Shown here: positions 6,331 through 13,022 of the stretch, in pieces
How positions within the stretch are numbered: position 1 is the stretch's first letter
Layout: each line of letters begins with the position of its first letter
From: Clostridiales bacterium
GTDB lineage: Bacteria > Bacillota > Clostridia > Clostridiales > Clostridiaceae
Length of the DNA: 35,942 nucleotides
Direction: 5' to 3'
Assembly (NCBI GenBank): GCA_012519845.1
Contig: JAAYPK010000067.1
Coordinates: forward strand, 1 to 35,942
Program-made: the position numbers and the translations under genes
Notes under the pieces: generated by a model
The model's input: only the letters and a program-made list of their open reading frames with translations
Databases searched by the model: none
What the model was told of the DNA's origin: nothing

Positions 6331-7038
6331 TTAATTAGTGTACTTTATACTTTCACCATATTCTAAAACAAGCTTACCTTCTGGTGTAAAGTTATCAGAT
6401 TTTTTAGTATCTCCCATATCATTTTCATGAATTGGAATATTATTTTTCGCTCCTACTATATTTGCAACTTCTGTTGCTTCTTTTGCATCCATATTATAGT
6501 CACCATCTATTGGAAACAAAGCATAGTCAATTTTCATATCTTTTAAAGAATTCATTGTATCAAGCTTTGAAGTATCTCCAGCATGATATATTTTAACTCC
6601 ATCAACAGTTATAATATATCCTACACAAATTTTTACACTGTGATTTTTATTGCCTCCTGCTGGAACTGCTTCTATCTTAATGTCTCCATCATCGTATTTT
6701 TGATAAACTTCATTTTTAAGAGCATCCCTACTTCTAATAACTGTACAATTTTCATTTTTAGTACACTTATCAATTTTATTATGATCGTCATGTTCATGAG
6801 TTACTAAAATATAGTCTGCACCTTCACTGTAGTCACCTTCACTATAATATGGATCAATATATATAACCTTTCCCGATTTTGATTTGATCTTTACTGATGC
6901 ATGTCCCATATAAGTTAGTGTTTCCACTTCATTAGAAGATATTTTTTCTTCTTTTGGTGCTTCTGCTTCTTTACCACAACCTATCACAAATATTCCTAAT
7001 AAAAGAATTCCACAGATAATTGAAAATTTTCTTTTCAT
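6331..7038 (-). CDS. Lipoprotein of the metallo-beta-lactamase (UlaG-like) fold
   Basis: A 235-residue lipoprotein: basic start MKRK, hydrophobic core, lipobox FVIGC with Cys21 as the lipidated residue, then a linker rich in Glu and Lys. The mature part is a UlaG/RomA-like metal-dependent hydrolase: MGHASVKI, IYIDPYY, the metal site THEHDDH (His80, His82, Asp84, His85), NHSVKI and IYHAGDTS. Family members hydrolyse phosphoesters or lactones; the substrate here cannot be told. Being anchored on the outside is unusual, since UlaG-type enzymes are mostly cytoplasmic. RBS GGGGGAT precedes the ATG. It is monocistronic, convergent with the AraC gene on the plus strand. Confidence 0.88.
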   Translation of the reverse strand: MKRKFSIICGILLLGIFVIGCGKEAEAPKEEKISSNEVETLTYMGHASVKIKSKSGKVIYIDPYYSEGDYSEGADYILVTHEHDDHNKIDKCTKNENCTVIRSRDALKNEVYQKYDDGDIKIEAVPAGGNKNHSVKICVGYIITVDGVKIYHAGDTSKLDTMNSLKDMKIDYALFPIDGDYNMDAKEATEVANIVGAKNNIPIHENDMGDTKKSDNFTPEGKLVLEYGESIKYTN

Positions 7039-7201
7039 AATTTATCCCCCTTCATACTTATTATTTATAGATAAATTCTATCAAAGTATATTAGGGGGAT
7101 ATAGGAAGAAAGTGCATAAAAAATAGTATTATTTGCACAATGCTAAAGTATGTATATATTTTTTCATAAACATCCCATGTGATATAGGTAATTTTAATTC
7201 A

Positions 7202-7237
7202 AAAAAAATGGAGATTATATTATATCTCCATTTTTTT
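7202..7237. terminator. Bidirectional terminator at the end of the CD3324-like gene
   Basis: AAAAAAATGGAGAT (7202-7215) and ATCTCCATTTTTTT (7224-7237) are perfectly complementary around an 8-nt loop, with A- and T-runs forming the U-tract in either direction. The stem contains the last codons and stop of the CD3324-like gene, so it ends the EFR1-DUF998-CD3324 operon. Confidence 0.85.
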
Positions 7238-7498
7238 CATTTTACGCACAATACCTTGAATGCTTTTTTCTGATAGGTAATATTTTTCTGATAGTTCCTT
7301 TATTTTAAAGCCATTTTTATAATCATGAAAAATCTTAGTATTCCTTTTTAATAATTCATCGCGAATTTTAGTTCTCTGTCCCCAATTTCTTCTGGAATTC
7401 TCTTTTCTAGGAATATAAATAATTTCTCCATCAATATAATTTTGTATTAAATTTATAATTTCTTTTGGCAGTATTTCTTCTGCTTTTCTATAGCTCAT
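7220..7498 (-). CDS. CD3324-like small helix-turn-helix protein
   Basis: A 92-residue protein matching the pattern of the clostridial CD3324 family (Mor-activator-like fold). The recognisable segments are MSYRKAEEILPKEII, LIQNYIDGEIIYIPRK, RRNWGQRT, and the C-terminal helix-turn-helix FKIKELSEKYYLSEKSIQGIV. Members are presumed DNA-binding regulators; no target is known to me. RBS AGGAGGG lies 5 nt before the ATG. It is the last gene of the operon after EFR1 ferredoxin and DUF998 and is separated from DUF998 by a 110-bp spacer that carries an 8-residue leader ORF and hairpin. The 14 bases at its start are identical to those of the DUF1062 gene. Confidence 0.85.
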   Translation of the reverse strand: MSYRKAEEILPKEIINLIQNYIDGEIIYIPRKENSRRNWGQRTKIRDELLKRNTKIFHDYKNGFKIKELSEKYYLSEKSIQGIVRKMKKMEI

Positions 7499-7572
7499 TT
7501 TGCCCTCCTAAAATATAAAAATTATTAGGATATAGCAAAGGCTATGATATTAATTGCAATAGCCCTTGCTAT
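7490..7572 (-). promoter_or_regulatory. Hairpin and anti-start RNA switch, copy 2
   Basis: On the minus strand ATAGCAAGGGCTAT (7572-7559) pairs over all 14 positions, with one G-U, with ATAGCCTTTGCTAT (7545-7532); loop 13 nt. Where copy 1 has an A-U pair, this copy has G-U, so pairing is kept despite a base change. The competing hairpin TTGCATAGC/GCTATTGCAA (loop AAGG) is also present. The distal arm matches the start region GCAAAATGAGCTAT (7503-7490). A further local stem, TCCTAA/TTAGGA, could cover the RBS. Mechanism is inferred. Confidence 0.6.
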
Positions 7573-7595
7573 GCAAAAATAACTGGTGTTTCCAA
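7569..7595 (-). CDS. Leader peptide METPVIFA (copy 2)
   Basis: A 9-codon ORF starts at TTG 7595-7593 with AAGGAGG upstream at the same spacing as copy 1, and ends at TAG (7571-7569). It encodes METPVIFA. The RBS follows the DUF998 stop codon directly, so ribosomes finishing DUF998 could reload here. Positions 1, 3, 4 and 8 are shared with MTTPIFIA and the Ile/Phe character of 5-7 is kept. Interpreted as a regulatory leader. Confidence 0.55.
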   Translation of the reverse strand: METPVIFA

Positions 7596-7608
7596 AACAA
7601 TTCCTCCT

Positions 7609-8238
7609 TTAAGATTTATTTTTTGTATAATACCAAGACAATGTAAATATTAATAACTGAAGAGAATAAATTACAAGTCTTTCTGTAATACCTAAAATAT
7701 TTAACCCTACACCCATGAAAATAGGATTGCACATTCCACAAGCTGTAATTATAATTGCTAATATAAAAATTCTTTTCCCTAAGTTTTTAATTTTTTCTTT
7801 TTTTAAATATCCATAAGCCAAAATAAATGCTGAAGCAATTGTACTAAAAACTACAATAATTGTTACTACAATATGCATTATATTTTGGAAATTCATTTCT
7901 GTTTTATCTCCAGTTAGAGGGAATAATCCATATCCAAATAATGAAACTACCTCCATTATTAATAATAGAATATATCCTATAAATGTTACTTTATGATATT
8001 CTTTAAAAGCTTTTATTGTCATACTTAAAACAAATAAAATCATACAGATTCCATATATAGTTGTAAAAATACGAAGTAAAGAAGCATTCGGAGCTCCATC
8101 TGCTGTTAAAGAACTAATATCCATGGTAATAGGATTATATTCCTTCCATAATATATTTCCTAATAACGTATGAAATAAATAAAAAATTACCCCTACCATT
8201 CCTAGTGGCATACTGTACCTTTCAAATTTCCTTATCAT
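7609..8238 (-). CDS. DUF998 integral membrane protein
   Basis: A 209-residue polytopic membrane protein of the DUF998 family with six predicted helices. Family signatures include the first helix GMVGVIFYLFHTLLGN, NPITMDISSL(T) with a small-residue loop (DGAPNASLLR), and FGYGLFPLTGD between helices 3 and 4. The biochemical role is unknown. It starts 20 nt after EFR1 (RBS GGGG, slightly far at about 11 nt) and its stop codon abuts the RBS of the leader peptide that controls the CD3324-like gene. Membership of this operon suggests a membrane-stress or redox-related function, but that is only inference. Confidence 0.88.
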   Translation of the reverse strand: MIRKFERYSMPLGMVGVIFYLFHTLLGNILWKEYNPITMDISSLTADGAPNASLLRIFTTIYGICMILFVLSMTIKAFKEYHKVTFIGYILLLIMEVVSLFGYGLFPLTGDKTEMNFQNIMHIVVTIIVVFSTIASAFILAYGYLKKEKIKNLGKRIFILAIIITACGMCNPIFMGVGLNILGITERLVIYSLQLLIFTLSWYYTKNKS

Positions 8239-8258
8239 TTGTAATCATCCCCTATAGG

Positions 8259-9023
8259 TTACTCAATGTTTATATTTGGATTAACATATCTTTCTTTGTT
8301 ATATGTTTCATTTTTATAGTTAATTGCTTTTTTAGGGCAGTATTGAAGACAAGCTAAACAAAATTCACATTTATGGTGCCACACTGGTCTTCCAGAAACA
8401 ATTGTAATGTTATTTACATTACATACTTTTTCGCATATAGAACACCCAATGCAATCTTCACTTACATTAAAATCCTTATCCTTAGATTTATATTTTGAAA
8501 CAACAAAATTATTTAACATACTACCAAATATACCATCAACTACAATACCACTTTTTTCATAGGGCATATTTCTCTTTTCTTTAACATCATTACTTATTCT
8601 TAACACCTTTGCTTTTTCTTCATTCATGAATTTTTTAAGCTTCTCTTCTTTAGGTGGTTTATACATAAGTATATAATTATTCGGCATTTTTATATAATAG
8701 GCTGAATTTAATTTTTTATTTTTTTTCTTTAATTTTTTATTAATTTGTTTAAAAGATGCTCCAGGAACTTCTCCGCAAGTTGCAATAGCAAATAAATATG
8801 GATTTCCTTTTATATTTAATTTGTTTATAAATTCCTTCATTATATTTGGTAGTCCCCAAAAATATACTGGGAAAACAAAGCCTATTCTTTCAACTTCATC
8901 ATCCAGAGTGCCCTTATAAGCTCCAATATTATGGACCTCAGCCTCTTCAAAATATTTACATAAATCAAGTGCAACTAATTTACTATTTCCTGTCCCACTA
9001 AAGTAAAAAATTACATTTTTCAT
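8259..9023 (-). CDS. EFR1-family flavodoxin/ferredoxin fusion
   Basis: The 254-residue protein joins an N-terminal flavodoxin-like domain (FMN phosphate loop FYFSGTGNS at about residues 6-14) to two C-terminal [4Fe-4S] binding motifs: CIGCSICEKVC with a following Cys and CEFCLACLQYC followed by Pro. This is the EFR1 ferredoxin arrangement common in gut anaerobes, thought to carry electrons in the cytoplasm to unknown partners. RBS GAAGGGGG precedes the ATG. It is the first gene of an operon with DUF998 and the CD3324-like protein; an extended -10 promoter lies 25-33 bp upstream. Confidence 0.9.
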   Translation of the reverse strand: MKNVIFYFSGTGNSKLVALDLCKYFEEAEVHNIGAYKGTLDDEVERIGFVFPVYFWGLPNIMKEFINKLNIKGNPYLFAIATCGEVPGASFKQINKKLKKKNKKLNSAYYIKMPNNYILMYKPPKEEKLKKFMNEEKAKVLRISNDVKEKRNMPYEKSGIVVDGIFGSMLNNFVVSKYKSKDKDFNVSEDCIGCSICEKVCNVNNITIVSGRPVWHHKCEFCLACLQYCPKKAINYKNETYNKERYVNPNINIE

Positions 9024-9047
9024 TAAATATCCCCCTTCATATTGTCT

Positions 9048-9056
9048 ATTATATCA
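9048..9056 (-). promoter_or_regulatory. Extended -10 promoter of the EFR1 operon
   Basis: The minus strand reads TGATATAAT (TG at 9056-9055, TATAAT at 9053-9048), a consensus -10 with the TGn extension. No clear -35 is seen 17 bp further up (T-run), as is usual for extended -10 promoters. The start point would be near 9041. Confidence 0.5.
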
Positions 9057-9134
9057 CTAGTTAACATTTTAAAAAATACCATATTTTATCATAAATATTG
9101 TTGATATAAATACATTTAACTTTATATTAGTTTA

Positions 9135-9164
9135 TTTACTAAATGATACTAATTATGATATAAT
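9135..9164 (+). promoter_or_regulatory. Promoter of the small lipoprotein gene
   Basis: TTTACT (9135-9140), 18 bp, TATAAT (9159-9164). The start point would fall near 9171, giving a leader of about 30 nt to the RBS GGAGG. The -10 is perfect and the -35 is fair. Confidence 0.5.
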
Positions 9165-9199
9165 TGGAAACATATTGTAATAATGTTTATGGAGGTTTT

Positions 9200-9658
9200 A
9201 TGAAGAATATAATTATTCCAACTATAATCATATCTTTATCCCTATTTTTAATTTCTTGTTCTTCTCTTCCAAATGATCCACCTTCATTAAAAATCACCAC
9301 TAGTAATATAACTTACAATACACATACAAATGGTGGTACTTGGTTTAATAACTCAAATGATAATTGGGGTGGAAATAGTTTTGATTTAGGCATGTCCAAT
9401 TCTGAAAAATTAAAACTAATTGAAGAAATTCAAATCCCTTGTGATACTGAAATTACACTAAATTTATCTTATTTAAAAGACATAGTCTCTTTTAAAGTGT
9501 ACTCTATCCAAGGCGATGATCTTATTGAAATAGAAAATTCTAATTATATAATAGTAACCCCATCTACTTCTGGTGAATACGGTTATTTAATTGAAGCTAA
9601 ATGGGATGAAACTCATAATATGAATTTTATTTTTAAAGTTAACTGTAAAACTATATAA
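9200..9658 (+). CDS. Small lipoprotein of unknown function
   Basis: Start chosen at the ATG at 9200, 5 nt after GGAGG; an upstream in-frame ATG (9164) lies in the promoter -10 and has no RBS. The 152-residue product has a lipoprotein signal (MKNIIIPT.. to lipobox LISC, Cys near residue 20), then an Asn-, Thr- and Ser-rich mature part with NGGTWFNNSNDNWGG and a beta-rich end (PSTSGEYGYLIEAKWD). The pattern GEYGYLIEAKWD is like small Ig-like or META-type surface domains, but I do not recognise the family. It is alone on the plus strand, between the EFR1 operon and a membrane glycosyltransferase-like gene 165 bp downstream. Confidence 0.8.
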   Translation: MKNIIIPTIIISLSLFLISCSSLPNDPPSLKITTSNITYNTHTNGGTWFNNSNDNWGGNSFDLGMSNSEKLKLIEEIQIPCDTEITLNLSYLKDIVSFKVYSIQGDDLIEIENSNYIIVTPSTSGEYGYLIEAKWDETHNMNFIFKVNCKTI

Positions 9659-9823
9659 TATAATAAATACAGTCTTTTTCTGACTTCACACTTATTAAGT
9701 TATTCTTAAAACATTCTTAATATTTATAAATATTTCCATATTTTCTTGTATCCTCTATATACTTACTGTATATTGAATTTATGGTTTTTATAACCTAATT
9801 ATATATATTAAGGAGAACTCTAT

Positions 9824-11278
9824 ATGACTAAACTTAAACTAAAACTTACTAAGGAAAATTTATTAATCCTTTCATTAGTATTAATCCTTTCATTAATACT
9901 TATTTATTCCTTAGTACTAACACCAGCTCTAGGTAAAGCCGATAATGGAGATTTTGCGAGAATGTATAAGCACTTTGGTCTTGGAGACTTGGGAACAACT
10001 TATAGTGAACAATATGACAGTTATTTTCATCAATTCTTTAAAACAAACCAGATTGTATTTGTACCTTTGATTAAGAATAATTGGGTTGTAGGCTGTTTCA
10101 TTGGACAACTTGCAGTATTATTTAATTCTTTATTAAATTATTATTATCCAGTTATTTTTGATATTCGCATATTAGGTAGCCTTTATTCTATTTTTTTCAT
10201 TTTAGGAGTATATTTCATTTTAAAATATGATAAACTTTCTAACTTCTCCAAACTTATTTCTGGAGTATTTATAATTCTATTTTTCACTGATGGAATTTAT
10301 ATATCATACTTTAATTCTTTCTTTGGAGAAGCTACCACTATCGCATTTTTATTTTTAACTATAGGAAGCTTTTTATTATTAATTAGTAAAAAAGAGCCAT
10401 TAAAAAGACATTTTATTTTCTTTTTTATAGCCTCTGCTTGTTTTTTAACATCTAAAACTCAACAGTTGCCTTTACTATTATTTATTTTATTAATTTACAT
10501 TGCATTATTTATTTTTTACCAAAATCATAAGAAGCTAATTCTTATATCATCTATTTTTGTAGTTACATTATGTATTACAACCTTTTTCTCAATTGATGAG
10601 TATACTAATAAGAACAATATTTACCAATCAGTATTTGCAGGAATACTTAATGATTCAGAAACTTGTGATAAGGATTTGGAGGAGCTAGGAATAAACCCTA
10701 AATTTGCTAGTAATGCAGGGGCTGGGTTTTATGCTAAAGACTTAAAATATGATCCTTTAGGAGATGAAATGTTAGAGGAATTTTATCCTAATATATCCTT
10801 AGGTAAAATTATTAAGTTTTATGTTACTCATCCTACGAGAATGTGGGAAAACATAAAATCAGCCGCAGATAATGCTTATTCTTTTTATCCAATTAACTAT
10901 CAAAATTATGTGAAAGGTAGTAATTGTGAAAAAAAATTTGTAAATACCTTTAGATATAATTTATTAGACAATCATTTGTCCATGCATAGAAATATCTATA
11001 TATATATTGGGTTTTCTTTTATATATTTAACAGTACTTTGCTTATACTTTTTTAATACCAAAAAGAAAGAAGTTAAATTATTGTGTTTATTACTTTTATT
11101 CTTACTTGCAGCAGGTGCCTCTCAATTGGTACTACCTATACTTGGTTCTGGTTTTTCAGATGTTGGTAAGCATTTATTTTTGCTAAATCTAGCCTATGAT
11201 GTGCTACTTGGTACTGTATTAGTTTGGATTTGTAATTTAGCTTCAAAATATATTAAATATATAAAAGAGAAGAGCTAA
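9824..11278 (+). CDS. Polytopic membrane glycosyltransferase-like protein (WsfD/GT-C-like)
   Basis: The 484-residue membrane protein has about ten to eleven predicted helices. After TM1 comes a conserved-looking acidic loop, LTPALGKADNGDFARMYKHFG, the position where GT-C transferases place the catalytic Asp/Glu; a large non-membrane segment (about residues 255-370) lies between helices. The layout resembles WsfD-type glycan hexosyltransferases or uncharacterised clostridial membrane proteins with the same ADNGDF signature. I infer transfer of a sugar from a lipid carrier to a surface glycan. RBS AAGGAG is 8 nt before the ATG. TM1 contains an 18-bp tandem duplication, and a perfect 18-bp hairpin overlaps the stop codon. 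No partner glycan genes are adjacent. Confidence 0.65.
   Translation: MTKLKLKLTKENLLILSLVLILSLILIYSLVLTPALGKADNGDFARMYKHFGLGDLGTTYSEQYDSYFHQFFKTNQIVFVPLIKNNWVVGCFIGQLAVLFNSLLNYYYPVIFDIRILGSLYSIFFILGVYFILKYDKLSNFSKLISGVFIILFFTDGIYISYFNSFFGEATTIAFLFLTIGSFLLLISKKEPLKRHFIFFFIASACFLTSKTQQLPLLLFILLIYIALFIFYQNHKKLILISSIFVVTLCITTFFSIDEYTNKNNIYQSVFAGILNDSETCDKDLEELGINPKFASNAGAGFYAKDLKYDPLGDEMLEEFYPNISLGKIIKFYVTHPTRMWENIKSAADNAYSFYPINYQNYVKGSNCEKKFVNTFRYNLLDNHLSMHRNIYIYIGFSFIYLTVLCLYFFNTKKKEVKLLCLLLLFLLAAGASQLVLPILGSGFSDVGKHLFLLNLAYDVLLGTVLVWICNLASKYIKYIKEKS
9863..9898 (+). repeat. 18-bp tandem duplication inside TM1
   Basis: TTAATCCTTTCATTAGTA (9863-9880) is followed directly by TTAATCCTTTCATTAATA (9881-9898), with one difference. 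It duplicates six codons (an LSLVLI-type segment) inside the first hydrophobic helix, so the frame is kept and the helix lengthened. It looks like replication slippage. Confidence 0.8.
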
Positions 11279-11311
11279 GAGATTTCTATCCTCATCTCTT
11301 AGCTCTTCTCT
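11266..11311. repeat. Perfect 18-bp hairpin element, copy 2
   Basis: AGAGAAGAGCTAAGAGAT (11266-11283) and ATCTCTTAGCTCTTCTCT (11294-11311) are perfectly complementary with a 10-nt loop, TTCTATCCTC. The left arm includes the last three codons and the stop of the upstream gene. No T-run follows, so it may act as a 3'-end processing or protective stem and not as a classical terminator. Related elements occur near 6176-6316 and 28016-28077. Confidence 0.75.
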
Positions 11312-11338
11312 GAAATTACCCATAAATAGCGAAAAATA

Positions 11339-11546
11339 TTAAGATGTCCTATTTTTGTATATTCCTTTAGCTGTTTTAGGTAATTCTTTTATATGCTTAA
11401 TAAACTCAAAGGTTTTTCTTGCTTCTTCATAATTATAGTCCTTCATATTGAAAGTTTCCATAAGCTTAGTCCATGTTTCATTATCTACATATATCTTTAT
11501 TGGCAACTCCCAATATTAAATCAAATATTTCCTTTTCTGTTCTCAT
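11339..11546 (-). pseudogene. Remnant of an aminoglycoside 6-adenylyltransferase (ANT(6)-like)
   Basis: On the minus strand an ATG at 11546 opens MRTEKEIFDLILGVANKD, which closely matches the N-terminus of ANT(6)/AadE/AadK enzymes, then runs into a stop. A different frame continues as IYVDNETWTKLMETF... and ends LPKTAKGIY plus a few residues at the TAA 11341-11339; its end resembles the ANT(6) C-terminus (K+I..LPK.A..IY). The whole catalytic middle (the GSR..D.D nucleotidyltransferase motif and about 200 residues) is absent. So this is a deleted and frameshifted relic of about 70 codons. It lies between the hairpin element and a GNAT gene. Family assignment rests on remembered motifs at both ends. 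Confidence 0.65.
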
Positions 11547-11566
11547 AATCCCTAACCCTTATTTTT

Positions 11567-12010
11567 TTACAAGAAATCTTTAATATACTGCAAATAATCT
11601 AATTTTTCAAAGCCTAATTTTTCATATAATTTAATGGCTCTTTCATTATCTTCTTCAACTTCAAGTCGGAATCTTGTTATTTCTTCCCCTTTATTTTCTT
11701 CTAAATATTTAAATAATTCTCTTCCAAGACCTTTAGATCTAAATTCTTCTCTAATATAAACTTCGTCAATCCAAAGAACTATTCCTCCAGCTTCGTGAGA
11801 ATATTGCTTTGTTAATAATGCATATCCTGCTACTTTATTATCACTTTCAAAAATATATGCTGAAAGATAATTATCAGATGTCATTAATTCCTTAAAGGCT
11901 TTTTCATGATAATCTCTTGGTATATTGTGAAGTACTGCCTCAGAAGCATAAAATTCTGAGGTTAACTCCATAAATATATTTTCATCTTTATTTGTAATTT
12001 TTCTAATCAT
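11567..12010 (-). CDS. GNAT-family N-acetyltransferase
   Basis: A 147-residue single-domain GNAT. Visible features: N-terminal MIRKITNKDENIFMEL, central beta strand VAGYALLTKQYS, motif A IDEVYIREEFRSKGLGRELFKYLEE (acetyl-CoA pyrophosphate loop R-S-K-G-L-G) and motif B RLEVEEDNERAIKLYEKLGFEKL. The substrate is unknown; relatives of this type acetylate drugs, polyamines or protein N-termini. RBS AGGAG precedes the ATG. It starts 9 nt after the carbamoyltransferase stop codon and is surely co-transcribed with it, so a link to amino-acid or amine metabolism is possible. The ANT(6) relic follows. Confidence 0.9.
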   Translation of the reverse strand: MIRKITNKDENIFMELTSEFYASEAVLHNIPRDYHEKAFKELMTSDNYLSAYIFESDNKVAGYALLTKQYSHEAGGIVLWIDEVYIREEFRSKGLGRELFKYLEENKGEEITRFRLEVEEDNERAIKLYEKLGFEKLDYLQYIKDFL

Positions 12011-12019
12011 TTTAATCTC

Positions 12020-12946
12020 CTATTTAAGTAAGTGTACCATAACTGCCTTTTCTACATGTCTTCTGTTTTCTGCTTGGTTTAAAATATAATTAAGATTTTT
12101 ATCTACCACTTCCTGTGATATTTCATAGCCTACATGCATTGGCATATCATGAAGTACTATAGCCTTACTTCCTTCTAATAATTCTGAATTTATTTGATAT
12201 GGTAACATTTTGGCAATAGTTTCTTCTTTCTTTTCCTTAAATGCTGGATTATTGAAGAATTCCATATCAACCCAGGTATCAGTATATAAAGCATCCATTT
12301 TGTTAACTTCCTTCTTTAATTCTTCCTTTGACATATTTGAAGGTAATTCTACATAACATCCACTTTCTAACTTTTCTTTATAGAAATTATCATCTACTGC
12401 CATTTCATTTGTAATTGGTGTAACACCATATACTGTCCCACCTAAAAGTTCCATAATTTCTAGTAATGAATTAAATACATTGTTTTTAGCCCCTATATAC
12501 ATTAGCTTAACATTGTAAGTTCCAAACTGCTCTTTTAAAGCCATTAAGTCTGCTAAAGCTTGACATGGATGATATGTGTTATCACAACCATTAATAAATG
12601 GTACAATTGAATTTTCTCCAAAGAATTCAACCATTTCATTTTTCTTTAATCGCGCCATAATTATATCCACATTATGACCTACATATTTTATTTCTGATTT
12701 AGGATCGCCTAATACAAAATTACTATCTTCCCATTTTTGATTATAATATGTTCCACCAAGTTCTGTTATTCCTGTGGCAAAGGATAAAAAGGTTCTAGTA
12801 GATGTTTTTTCAAAAAGCATATATAACTTTTTACCTTTTAAAGCATCACCATATTTATCTGGATTTTTCTTCATATCTAAAGCCATATCTAATATACTTG
12901 TAATTTCTTCTTTACTGTAACCTTTAAAATTTAATAAGTTTTTCAT
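12020..12946 (-). CDS. Ornithine/aspartate carbamoyltransferase-family protein, atypical
   Basis: The 308-residue protein has the transcarbamylase fold: carbamoyl-phosphate loop FEKTSTRT (Ser49-Thr52), MARL (Arg99), HPCQALADL (His126-Gln129), the nucleotide-fold segment YIGAKNNVFNSLLE and DTWVDM (223-228). The usual OTCase HCLP motif is HDMP (266-269), so the Cys that contacts ornithine is Asp, and STRTR is STRTF. It may therefore carbamoylate something other than ornithine, although automatic annotation would call it ornithine carbamoyltransferase. I chose the ATG at 12946, 10 nt after GGGGTGG; an extension to 12976 begins inside an upstream palindrome. It forms an operon with the GNAT 9 nt downstream. 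Confidence 0.85.
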   Translation of the reverse strand: MKNLLNFKGYSKEEITSILDMALDMKKNPDKYGDALKGKKLYMLFEKTSTRTFLSFATGITELGGTYYNQKWEDSNFVLGDPKSEIKYVGHNVDIIMARLKKNEMVEFFGENSIVPFINGCDNTYHPCQALADLMALKEQFGTYNVKLMYIGAKNNVFNSLLEIMELLGGTVYGVTPITNEMAVDDNFYKEKLESGCYVELPSNMSKEELKKEVNKMDALYTDTWVDMEFFNNPAFKEKKEETIAKMLPYQINSELLEGSKAIVLHDMPMHVGYEISQEVVDKNLNYILNQAENRRHVEKAVMVHLLK

Positions 12947-12961
12947 TATTACCACCCCTAT

Positions 12962-12975
12962 TGCATATTTATGCA
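12962..12975. promoter_or_regulatory. Palindrome upstream of the carbamoyltransferase (ArgR-box-like)
   Basis: TGCATATTTATGCA has 6-bp arms TGCATA/TATGCA around a 2-bp centre, 16 bp before the start codon; related TGCAT pieces occur at about 12983 and 13013. Size and AT-centre resemble ARG boxes, but the match to the consensus is partial and other repressors are possible. Confidence 0.4.
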
Positions 12976-13022
12976 CTTTTCTTGCATAATCCTATTGTAA
13001 TACTAATTTTTATGCATTGCAA

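Noticed and set aside
9330..9345. GGTGGTACTTGG as a T-box anti-terminator core
   Set aside because: It lies inside the lipoprotein coding sequence (NGGTW) and no T-box stem I or terminator surrounds it.
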